Assembly: GCF_007570935.1 (NCBI RefSeq)
Contig: NZ_VLLR01000001.1
Coordinates: 1,116,001 to 1,180,000, forward strand
Source: Lactobacillus sp. LL6
GTDB taxonomy: Bacteria; Bacillota; Bacilli; Lactobacillales; Lactobacillaceae
DNA length: 64,000 nucleotides
Reading direction: 5' to 3'
In this document: positions 46,507-54,936 of the stretch, piece after piece
Layout: each line of letters begins with the position of its first letter
How positions within the stretch are numbered: position 1 is the stretch's first letter
Made by a program: the position numbers and the translations under genes
Notes under the pieces: model-generated
Seen by the model: the letters and a program-made list of their open reading frames with translations, nothing else
What the model was told of the DNA's origin: nothing
Databases searched by the model: none

Positions 46507-46551
46507 AGTAAATTATTTACTCAAATTTGTGTTATAATGTAATCGGTTCCA
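46507..46551 (+). promoter_or_regulatory. galE promoter with shared palindrome and cre-like site
   Basis: AGTAAATTATTTACT (46507-46521) is identical to the galKTM palindrome. It precedes an extended -10 TGTTATAAT (46530-46538) and covers the -35 region, where no good -35 hexamer is seen. TGTAATCGGTTCCA (46538-46551) matches cre at 13 of 14 positions and abuts the -10. Confidence 0.8.
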
Positions 46552-46581
46552 ATTAATGATATAAAATAAAAGGAGCAAAAT

Positions 46582-47574
46582 ATGCGAGTTTTAGTTATTG
46601 GTGGTGCAGGCTATATCGGCTCTCATGCCACCAGAGAATTAGTTAAACAAGGCAACGATGTTGTTGTTTTAGATGCTTTATATACAGGTCACAAAAAGGC
46701 TGTTGATCCTAAGGCTAAGTTTTATCAAGGTGATATCGAAGATACTTTCTTAGTTTCCAAAATCCTTCGTGATGAAAAAATTGATGCTGTGATGCACTTT
46801 GCAGCTTATTCTTTAGTTGGCGAATCTGTTAAAAAGCCACTTAAATATTATGACAACAATGTCACTGGTATGATCTCACTTTTAAAGGCAATGGATGACG
46901 CAGGCGTGAAATACTTAGTCTTCTCAAGTTCTGCTGCTACTTATGGTATTCCTAAGAAGCTGCCAATCACTGAAGACACTCCACTTGATCCAATCAATCC
47001 ATACGGCGAGACCAAGATGATGATGGAAAAGATCATGCACTGGGCTGATAAAGCTGACGGCATTAAGTCAATTGCATTGCGCTACTTTAATGTAGCAGGA
47101 GCTTCAAGTGATGGCACAATCGGTGAAGACCACGGTCCTGAAACTCACCTGATCCCTAATATTTTAAAGAGTGCTATTGCAGGAGATGGCAATTTTACCA
47201 TCTTTGGTGATGATTATGATACTAAAGACGGCACCAATGTTCGCGACTATGTTCAAGTAGAAGACTTGATCGATGCCCACATTTTAGCACTTAAGCATGT
47301 TATGGAAACTAATAAGTCTGATGTCTTCAATTTAGGAACTGCACAAGGTTACTCCAACTTGGAAATCTTGGAAGCTGCTAAGAAAGTTACTGGCATCGAC
47401 ATCCCTTACACTATGGGACCACGCCGCGGAGGCGACCCTGACAGCTTAGTAGCAGATTCAACTAAGGCGCGTGAAGTCTTAGGCTGGAAGCCAAAACATG
47501 AAAATGTCGATGATGTAATAGCCACAGCTTGGAAATGGCACAAGAGTCATCCAAAAGGCTATGAAGACAAGTAA
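46582..47574 (+). CDS. galE: UDP-glucose 4-epimerase
   Basis: 330 aa extended short-chain dehydrogenase. The NAD loop VIGGAGYIGSHATRELVKQG is at the N-terminus; the catalytic Ser/Tyr/Lys are in FSSSAATYG and NPYGETKMMME; RYFNVAGA is also conserved. It regenerates UDP-glucose from the UDP-galactose made by GalT and also supplies UDP-Gal for glycans. Codon use from about 46.9 kb onward has more G/C third positions (CTG, GGC, ATC) than its neighbours, consistent with high expression. AAAGGAGC precedes the ATG. Confidence 0.96.
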   Translation: MRVLVIGGAGYIGSHATRELVKQGNDVVVLDALYTGHKKAVDPKAKFYQGDIEDTFLVSKILRDEKIDAVMHFAAYSLVGESVKKPLKYYDNNVTGMISLLKAMDDAGVKYLVFSSSAATYGIPKKLPITEDTPLDPINPYGETKMMMEKIMHWADKADGIKSIALRYFNVAGASSDGTIGEDHGPETHLIPNILKSAIAGDGNFTIFGDDYDTKDGTNVRDYVQVEDLIDAHILALKHVMETNKSDVFNLGTAQGYSNLEILEAAKKVTGIDIPYTMGPRRGGDPDSLVADSTKAREVLGWKPKHENVDDVIATAWKWHKSHPKGYEDK

Positions 47575-47617
47575 ACATTCACTTAATAGATATTAATTAA
47601 TTTTATTTTCTCCCTCA

Positions 47618-47651
47618 AAAAATGCTAACAGATATTTCTGTTAGCATTTTT
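47618..47651. terminator. Terminator after galE
   Basis: 14-bp perfect stem AAAAATGCTAACAG / CTGTTAGCATTTTT; it can serve both galE and the convergent orphan gene. Confidence 0.9.
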
Positions 47652-47658
47652 CTTTATC

Positions 47659-48111
47659 TTACTTTTTACCAATTAACTTATTAAAAGCTTCATTTGTCTG
47701 GACAACAGCTTCCATCATGTTGTTTACCCATTCATTAAGCTTTTCTTCATCATAAGCCTCAAGTCCAACATCAGCAATATCTGCAATTCCATTATTGTAT
47801 TGAATCAATTCTTCAACTAAAGCTTGAGCAAAATCTTTAGTATTGCCAAAAAAGTTCTCAACATACTTATTAACATTTTCGTATGAACTTGTAATATCAG
47901 TAAAAGTTCCAACACTTTTACCAAAAATACTATTTAAGTTTTTGACATCTTCTTCATTAGGAACTGTGATTTCTTCATCGCTTCCAATTTGTTCATTCAA
48001 TCTAACTGCAATATCATTTAAGATCAAATGGTAATTGTAAAGTTGATTAAGCATTTTTACACTGCGAGCATCACTTGCTTGAAACTCAACATTAATAGAA
48101 TCTTCTGCCAT
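47659..48111 (-). CDS. Orphan acidic protein, function unknown
   Basis: 150 aa, acidic, soluble, with no signal peptide or membrane segment. Predicted mostly helical: ARSVKMLNQLYNYHLILNDI, then a short polar loop EEITVPNEEDVK, then TSSYENVNKYVENFFGNTKD and EEKLNEWVNNMMEAVVQTNE. The amphipathic heptad pattern suggests a helical bundle. No catalytic motif stands out. A terminator follows the stop, and about 100 bp separate it from the DHA2 exporter gene. I do not recognise the family. Confidence 0.7.
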   Translation of the reverse strand: MAEDSINVEFQASDARSVKMLNQLYNYHLILNDIAVRLNEQIGSDEEITVPNEEDVKNLNSIFGKSVGTFTDITSSYENVNKYVENFFGNTKDFAQALVEELIQYNNGIADIADVGLEAYDEEKLNEWVNNMMEAVVQTNEAFNKLIGKK

Positions 48112-48171
48112 ACGATTTCCTCTTTTCTAGTATTCTTTACCCTATTTTACATTAATATTTTCTTTCCCACA

Positions 48172-48207
48172 AAAAATACATTGATTATTAATCATCAATG
48201 TATTTTT
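48172..48207 (-). terminator. Terminator of the DHA2 exporter gene
   Basis: 14-bp perfect stem AAAAATACATTGAT / ATCAATGTATTTTT with T-rich 3' arm on the minus strand, directly after the exporter stop. Confidence 0.85.
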
Positions 48208-48209
48208 CA

Positions 48210-49628
48210 TTAATCTGTATATTTACCATCATCTTTAACAAATAAAGCAACGATAAATCCAATTATTGCCAAAATTATAGTAAAATAAATTCCATAATGT
48301 ACACCATTAGTGAATCTAAAAGCATTAGACCCACTAATAGAATTTTTTCCAATTGTTAAAAAGCTAGTAACAACTGCTGTAATAACTGCTCCGACAATTT
48401 GTTGCAAAGTATTTAATATTGCAGATCCGTCAGCTGATTCAAGTCCTTCTAAAGTATTCAAAGCAGAAGTTTGTGATGGTGAAAGTGCAAGTGGCGCACC
48501 AATCATTACTACAATGTGAGCCAAAATTACATACCAAATTGGACTATTCGTACTTACAAAAGCAAATAATCCTGCTCCAAGAGTTGCAATTAAGAAACCT
48601 ATTCTAGCTGGCCACTTTGCACCAAAATTATCATAAAGTCTTCCTGCAACAGCTGATGTAGCAGCTGTAACCAAGCCACCTGGAAGCATAATTATTCCAG
48701 TCATTGCTACAGAAACTAATAATCCGTTTTGCAAATATTGCGGTAAAAGATACTGAATTGATAAATTAACCCCAAAATCAATCATAATCAAAATTGCACC
48801 TAACATGAAATTTTGATATTTGAATACTCGTAAATTTAATACGGGATTCTTAATTGTAAGTTGACGCTTAATGTACCAAATAAGGGCCATAATACCAACT
48901 ATTAATAAAACAATAACTTGTACTGATCCCCAACCAGAATGGCTCGCGGAACTTGCTCCTGCAATTAGCCCTGAAAATGCAATAACAGATAAAACAATTG
49001 ATAAAAAGTCAATCTTAGTTTTTGTAAGTTTATTAACATTTTTAACACAAGGAATAGCAATAATTAAGGCTACTACTAACAAAATTACAAATGAGAAAAA
49101 TACCGCTTGCCATGATCCAGCAGCCAATATAAATCCAGTTACTACTGGTCCAATTGCTGGAGCAAACATAATTACTAAAGCTAAAATTCCATTAACAGTT
49201 CCTAGTTTGCTAGCTGGAAAAATAAGCATTGCAATAGTAAACATTAATGGCAAAATAATTCCTGTTCCAATTCCTTGAATCATTCTACCAATCAAAACCA
49301 TTGCAAAATTAATTCCAAAACCTGAAATAAGTGAACCTAAAATAAACGCTCCTAAGCCAATAAATACTAATTGACGAGTAGTCAGCCATCTTGTAAGTAA
49401 GCCTGACAAAGGAAGAAAAATTCCCAATAGTAACATATATCCAGTTACTAACCACTGAACTGATGCTTCACCTACATTTAAAGCCTTCATAAGTTGCGGC
49501 AAGGCAACATTTAGGGCAGTTTCACTAAACATTCCGACAAATGAGCCCAATAATAATGGCAAAATTGTAAGCCATGGATGCTCTACATTCACGCGAGCTT
49601 TCATTCCACCATTTTGTGTATTATTCAT
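48210..49628 (-). CDS. MFS transporter, DHA2 (EmrB/QacA) drug-exporter type
   Basis: 472 aa with about 14 hydrophobic segments. Motif C-like LVIMFAPAIGPVVTGFILAA near residue 155 marks drug:H+ antiporters; ALPQLMKALNVGEASVQWLV (near residue 43) and GRMIQGIGTGIILPL follow the DHA2 pattern. It probably expels a toxic compound, the identity of which cannot be read from sequence. It is a single gene with its own promoter, and a 16-bp near-palindrome between -35 and -10 suggests a local repressor. No such regulator gene is adjacent. Confidence 0.88.
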   Translation of the reverse strand: MNNTQNGGMKARVNVEHPWLTILPLLLGSFVGMFSETALNVALPQLMKALNVGEASVQWLVTGYMLLLGIFLPLSGLLTRWLTTRQLVFIGLGAFILGSLISGFGINFAMVLIGRMIQGIGTGIILPLMFTIAMLIFPASKLGTVNGILALVIMFAPAIGPVVTGFILAAGSWQAVFFSFVILLVVALIIAIPCVKNVNKLTKTKIDFLSIVLSVIAFSGLIAGASSASHSGWGSVQVIVLLIVGIMALIWYIKRQLTIKNPVLNLRVFKYQNFMLGAILIMIDFGVNLSIQYLLPQYLQNGLLVSVAMTGIIMLPGGLVTAATSAVAGRLYDNFGAKWPARIGFLIATLGAGLFAFVSTNSPIWYVILAHIVVMIGAPLALSPSQTSALNTLEGLESADGSAILNTLQQIVGAVITAVVTSFLTIGKNSISGSNAFRFTNGVHYGIYFTIILAIIGFIVALFVKDDGKYTD

Positions 49629-49663
49629 TTAAAATAAAATCCTCCTTTTTTATGACGTTGATT

Positions 49664-49692
49664 ACTATACCAAGAAAAATTTTCCTTCGTAA
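49664..49692 (-). promoter_or_regulatory. Promoter of the DHA2 exporter with spacer palindrome
   Basis: -35 TTACGA (49687-49692), 17-bp spacer, -10 TATAGT (49664-49669). AAGAAAAATTTTCCTT (49672-49687) fills the spacer, 14 of 16 positions symmetric, the usual place for a TetR- or MarR-type operator. Confidence 0.55.
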
Positions 49693-49762
49693 GTAATTTT
49701 TGTAGTAAGCGGATTCATTTTTAATAAACAATGTACATTTCTAATTATTTAACCATTTTTGC

Positions 49763-49796
49763 AAAAAAATAAGCCGTCTTTCGACGACTTATTTTT
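49763..49796 (-). terminator. Terminator of glnA
   Basis: 12-bp stem AAATAAGTCGTC / GACGGCTTATTT (one G-U) with loop GAAA, followed by TTTTG on the minus strand. Confidence 0.9.
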
Positions 49797-49803
49797 AAGC
49801 TAA

Positions 49804-51141
49804 TTAATAACCCATGTAACGTTCTCTTTCCCAATCGGAAACTGATTGAGTATATTGTGACCATTCAAGTTGCTTAGAGTCAATAAAGCTGTGTGCTAAA
49901 TGTTCACCAAGAGCACTTTGAATTAATTCATCTTCTTTAAGTGCTTTAATTGCATTATGAAGAGTTGATGGAAGTGGCTTAATACCGCGGTCAGCTCTTT
50001 CTTTTTCGCTCATTTCAAAGACGTTAGAAGTAATTGCGTCCATTGGCATCTTGCCTTCCTTAATTCCTTGAAGACCAGCAGTAAGGCAAGCTGCAAGAAG
50101 CAAGTATGGGTTAGCTGTTGGATCAGCTGAACGCATTTCAAGACGAGTACCAACTTCATTAGCATCAGGAATACGTACAAGTGGGGAACGGTTCTTTGAA
50201 GCCCATGAAATATAAACTGGTGCTTCAAAACCGGGGATAAGACGCTTATATGAGTTAACAGTTGGATTACCAATTGCAGTAATTGCACGAGCATGTTCCA
50301 AAATACCATTCAAGAAATGAAGAGCTGTGTCAGATAAGTGGAATTCACCATCCTTGTTGTAGAACACATTCTTGCCATCCTTGAAAAGTGACATATTAGT
50401 ATGCATACCGTTACCAGCTTCACCTTGAAGAGGTTTAGCCATAAATGTTGCAAATAAACCATGTTTTCTAGCAACTTCACGAACAACCATCTTGAAAGTT
50501 TGAACACGGTCAGCAGTAGTTAAAGCATCATCAAACTTAAAGTCGATTTCTTGTTGACCATCACCTACTTCATGGTGAGCAGCTTCAACTTCAAAACCAA
50601 TGCTTTCAAGAGTTTCAACGATATCACGACGACATCTTGCTCCTTCATCATCTGAAGTCATATCAAAGTATGAAGCATGATCTGGAACTTCAGTAGTCCA
50701 GTTTCCATCTTCAGCTAATTTAAACAAGTGAAATTCAGCTTCAAAACCAATTTCAAAGTCTGAAAAACCCATGTCAGTCATTTCTTTTAACACACGCTTT
50801 AAATTGTTACGTGGGTCACCTTCAAATGGTTCACCATTAGTCTTATGTACTGAACAAATCAAACGTCCAATCTTTCCACCGCGTTCATCACTCCATGGAA
50901 GAACTGACCAAGTTGAGAAGTCTGGATATAAGACCATATCACTTTCTTCAAGACGAACAAAGCCATCAATTGAAGAACCGTCAAAACGGATATCATTAGT
51001 AAGCACCTTGTCAAGTTGACTCTTTGGCACTTCTACAGCCTTAAGAGTACCATTAACATCGGTAAAAGCTAATCTCAAAAAGTGAACGTCGTTTTCTTCA
51101 ACGCTCTTTCTAATATCATCTGCTGTAACTGTTTTACTCAT
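49804..51141 (-). CDS. glnA: Glutamine synthetase, type I
   Basis: 445 aa, the GSI-alpha length, with no adenylylation-loop insertion. [21 protein letters not shown] is the N-terminal signature; the ATP and metal sites are in [27 protein letters not shown] and [19 protein letters not shown] and [15 protein letters not shown] follow. In Bacillus, GlnA is preceded by glnR. Here no glnR lies between the methionine gamma-lyase-like gene and glnA, and no GlnR box was found; a different repeated operator occupies the promoter. Feeds CarA, amidotransferases and cell wall synthesis. Confidence 0.97.
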   Translation of the reverse strand: MSKTVTADDIRKSVEENDVHFLRLAFTDVNGTLKAVEVPKSQLDKVLTNDIRFDGSSIDGFVRLEESDMVLYPDFSTWSVLPWSDERGGKIGRLICSVHKTNGEPFEGDPRNNLKRVLKEMTDMGFSDFEIGFEAEFHLFKLAEDGNWTTEVPDHASYFDMTSDDEGARCRRDIVETLESIGFEVEAAHHEVGDGQQEIDFKFDDALTTADRVQTFKMVVREVARKHGLFATFMAKPLQGEAGNGMHTNMSLFKDGKNVFYNKDGEFHLSDTALHFLNGILEHARAITAIGNPTVNSYKRLIPGFEAPVYISWASKNRSPLVRIPDANEVGTRLEMRSADPTANPYLLLAACLTAGLQGIKEGKMPMDAITSNVFEMSEKERADRGIKPLPSTLHNAIKALKEDELIQSALGEHLAHSFIDSKQLEWSQYTQSVSDWERERYMGY

Positions 51142-51171
51142 AATTTTTCACCTAAAAATCAAATAAATGTT

Positions 51172-51263
51172 AAATTGGTCTAGTCCTATTTAGATTTCTC
51201 TTTCTCTTTGTAGAACTTGTAAATTATAGTAGCAGACCAATTATAAATTGTCAAATTGGTCTA
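51172..51263 (-). promoter_or_regulatory. glnA promoter with three copies of an AATTGGTCT operator
   Basis: -10 TATAAT (51223-51228) on the minus strand. A palindrome with 9-bp arms, AGACCAATT (51234-51242) and AATTGGTCT (51254-51262), covers the -35 region. A third copy, AAATTGGTCTA, lies at 51172-51182 in the leader, embedded in the near-palindromic GGTCTAGTCC. The -35 is unclear: TTGACA lies between the arms but 20 bp from the -10. Confidence 0.7.
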
Positions 51264-51337
51264 TTGATTTTTCTAAGCCTTTATATTTTCTTAAACAATA
51301 TTAAAAAATAAACCAAATCATTAGTTTAACAATATTT

Positions 51338-52597
51338 TTAATTATTATTTTCAGTGTCAAAAAAGGTCGCTTTAACAGCATTAATTACTGCTAATTTAAC
51401 ATGGGCATAGCTTAGACCACCTTGCATATATACAGCATATGGAGGTCGAAGCGGACCATCTGCTGAAAATTCAATCGTAGATCCTGATACAAAAGTTCCA
51501 GCTGCCATAATAACTTTATCTTCATATCCTGGCATATGATAAGCTTCTGGACGAACAAAAGAATCAACTGGAGAATTTTTTTGCACTTGTTGCACAAACT
51601 TCTGCATTTTTTCTGGATTATTAAAAATAATAGTTTCAATCACATCACTTCGCTGTTCATTCCAAGCCGGAGTGACATTCATACCCATTTTTGCAAATAA
51701 ACTTGCCGCAAAAATCATTCCTTTTTCAGCCATTCCTGTAACATTAGGTGCAATAAAAAAGCCTTCATAAAAATCATGTAATTGATCTAATGTTGCTCCT
51801 TCATCAGTGCAACCAGGTGCTGTTAAAGCAATTTTAGTATTTTCAATTAAATCATGCTTACCAACAACATAGCCACCCATTTTGGCAATTCCGCCACCAG
51901 CATTTTTGATGAGTGAACCAGCCATAAAATCTGCTCCATATTCAGTTGGTTCATGTTTTTCAGCAAATTCGCCATAACAATTATCAATAAAAACTAAACT
52001 ATTTGGACTCACTTTTTTAACAAAAGCAATCATTTCTTTAATTTGTTTTACTGTATAAGTTTTTCTAGTTGAATAGCCACGAGAACGCTGAATCGCAACA
52101 ATTTTTGGCTGATCATGTTTCAAAATTTCTTCTGCTTTTTGATAATCTACTAAGCCATCAGAAGTCAATGGAACATATGAAAAATTAATTCCACGCTGAA
52201 TTAGAGTTCCTTGTTTATTTGGAGTAAGTCCAATCACTTCTTGCATGGTATCATAAGGCATCCCTGTTAAATAAGTTAAAGTATCTCCCGGTAATAAATT
52301 GCCACTTAAAGCTGTAAACAAAGTATGAGTCCCTGAAACAAATTGTGGACGTACTACTGCATCCTCTGTATTAAATACGTGAGCATAAATTCTATCAAGT
52401 TTATCCCTGCCCAAGTCATCATCACCATAACCGGTTGTTCCATTCAAGTCAGATTCAGCTACTTCTTCTTTTTGAAAAGCTTCTAATACTTTTGCCTGAT
52501 TATAAAAAATCTGCTCATCAATTTCTTTAAATTTTGGAGCTATTTCTTCATCTACTTCATTTACTAGTTTTTGTAATTTTTCTGGAATATTAATCAT
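51338..52597 (-). CDS. Methionine gamma-lyase-like PLP enzyme (aluminum resistance/YnbB family)
   Basis: 419 aa, fold-type I PLP enzyme of the family often called aluminum resistance protein. The PLP lysine is likely in AGSLIKNAGGGIAKMGG near residue 230; GTTGYGYDDLGRDKLDRIYA-like residues near 55 and QRSRGYSTRKTYTVKQI are conserved. The true reaction is uncertain; a carbon-sulfur lyase is the usual guess. It overlaps miaA by 8 bases and, as in Bacillus, precedes the glutamine synthetase locus. Confidence 0.88.
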   Translation of the reverse strand: MINIPEKLQKLVNEVDEEIAPKFKEIDEQIFYNQAKVLEAFQKEEVAESDLNGTTGYGDDDLGRDKLDRIYAHVFNTEDAVVRPQFVSGTHTLFTALSGNLLPGDTLTYLTGMPYDTMQEVIGLTPNKQGTLIQRGINFSYVPLTSDGLVDYQKAEEILKHDQPKIVAIQRSRGYSTRKTYTVKQIKEMIAFVKKVSPNSLVFIDNCYGEFAEKHEPTEYGADFMAGSLIKNAGGGIAKMGGYVVGKHDLIENTKIALTAPGCTDEGATLDQLHDFYEGFFIAPNVTGMAEKGMIFAASLFAKMGMNVTPAWNEQRSDVIETIIFNNPEKMQKFVQQVQKNSPVDSFVRPEAYHMPGYEDKVIMAAGTFVSGSTIEFSADGPLRPPYAVYMQGGLSYAHVKLAVINAVKATFFDTENNN

Positions 52598-53510
52598 TTT
52601 GCCACTTCTCCACTCTTTCTAAAATTTTTTCTTCATAATTAGCATCGTTCAATACTTCAAACCATTCTACTGGTAATTTATTACGAAAATATGTCAATTG
52701 TCTTTTGGCATATCTACGTGAAGAAGTTTTGAGTTGCTCAATTGCCTCTTCTAGAGTTTGCTCTTTTTCAAAATATGGGAAAAATTCTTTATATGCAATA
52801 GCCTGTAAAATTTGATATTCTTGCTTGCGATTTTCATAGATAAATTTAGCTTCATCAAGCATTCCCTTCTCCATCATTAAATCAACTCGATGATTGATTC
52901 GATCATAAATTTGACTACGATTAGAATTTAATCCAATAATTAAATAATCATAACGAGCTTCAATCTTTTTTTGTTGTTCAGAAAACTTTTTGCCAGTTCG
53001 ATCAATCACAGTTAGCGCTCTTAAAGTACGACGATGATTTGCTACAGGAATTTTTTCTGCAGCTTTAGGATCTTTAAGGTTTAATTGGTGCCATAGTTTT
53101 TCTGGACCATTTTTTTCTAAATAGTTTTCCCATTTTTTGGTAACACTCGTTTCTTCAGGGGTCTTTTCACCTAGTTGCATTTTATTTAATAGGGCATTTA
53201 CATAAAACCCCGTCCCTCCGACGATAATTGGTAATTTACCTTTATGAGCAATCTCGTCAATTGCTTGAGTTGCCTCATCAACAAAATCTTTAACTGAATA
53301 AGGTTCAAAAACTGATCTCGTATCAACTAAATAGTGCTTGATTTTACTTTGTTCTTCTTTAGTTGCTTTCGCAGTGCCAATTGCCACTTCCTTATATACT
53401 TGCATCGAGTCACCAGACACAATTTCACCATTTAGTTTTTGAGCTAACTTAATAGCTAAATCAGTTTTACCAACAGCTGTTGGTCCAACAATTGCTAATA
53501 CTTTCTGCAT
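52590..53510 (-). CDS. miaA: tRNA dimethylallyltransferase
   Basis: 306 aa. The P-loop AIVGPTAVGKTDLAI is at the N-terminus, followed by SGDSMQVYKEVAIGTAKAT, VGGTGFYVNALLN and the C-terminal SRRYAKRQLTYFRNK. It adds dimethylallyl to A37 of tRNAs reading UNN codons, using the prenyl donor made by the isoprenoid branch. The stop overlaps the start of the PLP enzyme gene by 8 bases; a terminator separates it from the rhodanese-fold gene upstream. Confidence 0.96.
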   Translation of the reverse strand: MQKVLAIVGPTAVGKTDLAIKLAQKLNGEIVSGDSMQVYKEVAIGTAKATKEEQSKIKHYLVDTRSVFEPYSVKDFVDEATQAIDEIAHKGKLPIIVGGTGFYVNALLNKMQLGEKTPEETSVTKKWENYLEKNGPEKLWHQLNLKDPKAAEKIPVANHRRTLRALTVIDRTGKKFSEQQKKIEARYDYLIIGLNSNRSQIYDRINHRVDLMMEKGMLDEAKFIYENRKQEYQILQAIAYKEFFPYFEKEQTLEEAIEQLKTSSRRYAKRQLTYFRNKLPVEWFEVLNDANYEEKILERVEKWQND

Positions 53511-53527
53511 AACTTCCTTTTCCTTCT

Positions 53528-53570
53528 AGACAAAAAGCACGCCTGAAAAAGATTCAACGTGCTTTTTTTA
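53528..53570 (-). terminator. Terminator after the rhodanese-fold gene
   Basis: 10-bp stem AAAAAGCACG / CGTGCTTTTT (53532-53541, 53558-53567), ending the rpmG-ygfA-rhomboid-yqgQ-rhodanese transcript before miaA. Confidence 0.88.
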
Positions 53571-53969
53571 TTAATATTTAGATGCTTTAGTACGACCCTT
53601 CCAATTTTCAAAACCATCTTTTAACCAATGAATGGAAGTAAAGCCCTTCTTTTTCAAAAATCTTGCAGCTCTCAAAGTAACTGTTAAAGAATCTGAATAG
53701 AGATATACTGGCAAATCAGGGCGCAATTCAGTGTAATTGTATTTAATCATAGTGTATGGCAAGTTACGCGCACCATCAATATGCTTACGTTTAAAAGGAG
53801 CTTTTTCACGTAAGTCAACAATTTGTGCCTTTCGCATACCTTCTTTAAACTCTTCATTGGTAAGCTCGCCACCAATACTTTTAGCTTGAATCTTATTCCA
53901 AGCCCAAACACCTGCAATAGCTAGAATAATAACTAATAATACGGCATCTAAAATATATAAAAATGTCAT
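53571..53969 (-). CDS. Membrane-anchored rhodanese-fold protein without catalytic cysteine
   Basis: 132 aa. Residues 3-25 (LYILDAVLLVIILAIAGVWAW) form one membrane helix; the rest is a rhodanese domain with IVDLREKAPFKRKHIDGARN and GFTSIHWLKDGFENWKG. The loop that normally carries the active-site cysteine reads VYLYSDSLTVTLRAA and has none; the whole protein lacks cysteine there, so sulfur transfer is unlikely. It corresponds in position and layout to YqhL-like proteins of Bacilli. Function unknown; a scaffold or phosphatase-like role is speculative. Confidence 0.82.
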   Translation of the reverse strand: MTFLYILDAVLLVIILAIAGVWAWNKIQAKSIGGELTNEEFKEGMRKAQIVDLREKAPFKRKHIDGARNLPYTMIKYNYTELRPDLPVYLYSDSLTVTLRAARFLKKKGFTSIHWLKDGFENWKGRTKASKY

Positions 53970-54022
53970 GAGGATCTACTCCTTAAAAAAATCTATATTA
54001 TATATGATACCGCTAAAAAATA

Positions 54023-54247
54023 TTAGATGCCATGGTTTTTAGGGTCTTTTTCTTTTTTAGTTTCAATTTCATGTTCATGATTTAAAACAAGTTTAGCCAT
54101 CATATAATCGTGCTTATCAATTAGTCCTGCTCGATTAATATTATCTAGTTCGATTGCCATTAACTCAATATCCCAAATTCGCTTACCAACATGAACCAAA
54201 ATTCCATATTTTTTCAATAATTGCTGTACATCATACAATGTCTTCAT
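54023..54247 (-). CDS. yqgQ: YqgQ family protein (DUF910)
   Basis: 74 aa. MKTLYDVQQLLKKYGILVHV and GKRIWDIELMAIELDNINRAG, with the repeated L..AG.I pattern, match the small helical YqgQ family. The start overlaps the rhomboid gene's stop by one base, the same order as yqgP-yqgQ in Bacillus, where glucokinase comes next; here a rhodanese-fold gene does. A role has not been established for the family; nucleic-acid binding has been proposed from structure. Confidence 0.9.
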   Translation of the reverse strand: MKTLYDVQQLLKKYGILVHVGKRIWDIELMAIELDNINRAGLIDKHDYMMAKLVLNHEHEIETKKEKDPKNHGI

Positions 54248-54927
54248 TAGAATTTGATTACCATTCCTGTTCTAACAGTCAATACAACATAAAAAATCAA
54301 TCCAGCCATTGCTAATACTCGCCATTTAGGATTGTATTTTTTCATAGTACGATCACCTAAGATAATTGCAAGTAAAAATCCTGCAATAAAGCCACCAATA
54401 TGACCTTGAATATCAATATTAGGTGCAAAGAGGTCAAGCACAATGTTAATAATTGCTAATACAAAAGCTTGACGTCCTAAATAACTAATAACTGGATTAT
54501 TAATATTGCGTAAGCCAATTGCTGTCATTGCACCAAATAATCCAAATAATGCGGTAGAAGCACCAGCGCTAATCACACTATCACTTCCCATAGCTAAACT
54601 TAACAAGTTTCCACCAATTCCAGACAAAATATATAAAACCAAAAATCTTAAATGACCAAGCATCGGTTCCATATATTGACCCATATAGTAGATAATGACT
54701 GCATTTGAAACTAAATGAAGCACACCAATATGCAGAAATTGAGCAGTAAACAAGCGCCACCATTGATGTCCTGCGATAACTGCATAATTTTGCATAGCAC
54801 CCATTTTCATTAAAGTATAACTATTTTCTGAGCCACCCATAAAAATTTCGCCAATAAATACAGCGAGCAAAACGACTAAAATGCCAAAAGTGACATAAGT
54901 ATCAGTGAAATTTATTTTTCGGTTCAT
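54247..54927 (-). CDS. Rhomboid-family intramembrane serine protease
   Basis: 226 aa with about six membrane helices. WWRLFTAQFLHIGVLHLVSN (His/Asn oxyanion region near residues 66-75) leads to the nucleophile Ser124 in GASTALFGLFG, and the catalytic His176 is in GHIGGFIAG. It cleaves transmembrane substrates within the bilayer. The Bacillus homologue YqgP (GluP) has an extra soluble domain that is absent here. Cotranscribed with ygfA upstream (10-bp gap) and yqgQ downstream. Confidence 0.93.
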   Translation of the reverse strand: MNRKINFTDTYVTFGILVVLLAVFIGEIFMGGSENSYTLMKMGAMQNYAVIAGHQWWRLFTAQFLHIGVLHLVSNAVIIYYMGQYMEPMLGHLRFLVLYILSGIGGNLLSLAMGSDSVISAGASTALFGLFGAMTAIGLRNINNPVISYLGRQAFVLAIINIVLDLFAPNIDIQGHIGGFIAGFLLAIILGDRTMKKYNPKWRVLAMAGLIFYVVLTVRTGMVIKF

Positions 54928-54936
54928 AAAATCCTT

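Noticed and set aside
48871-49278. 135-codon plus-strand ORF inside the DHA2 exporter gene
   Set aside because: Low-complexity T/I/N/A antisense shadow with no ribosome site; the exporter frame is clearly real.
51142-51337. GlnR box upstream of glnA
   Set aside because: Looked for TGTNA-N7-TNACA on both strands; no acceptable match. The repeats present have a different sequence.
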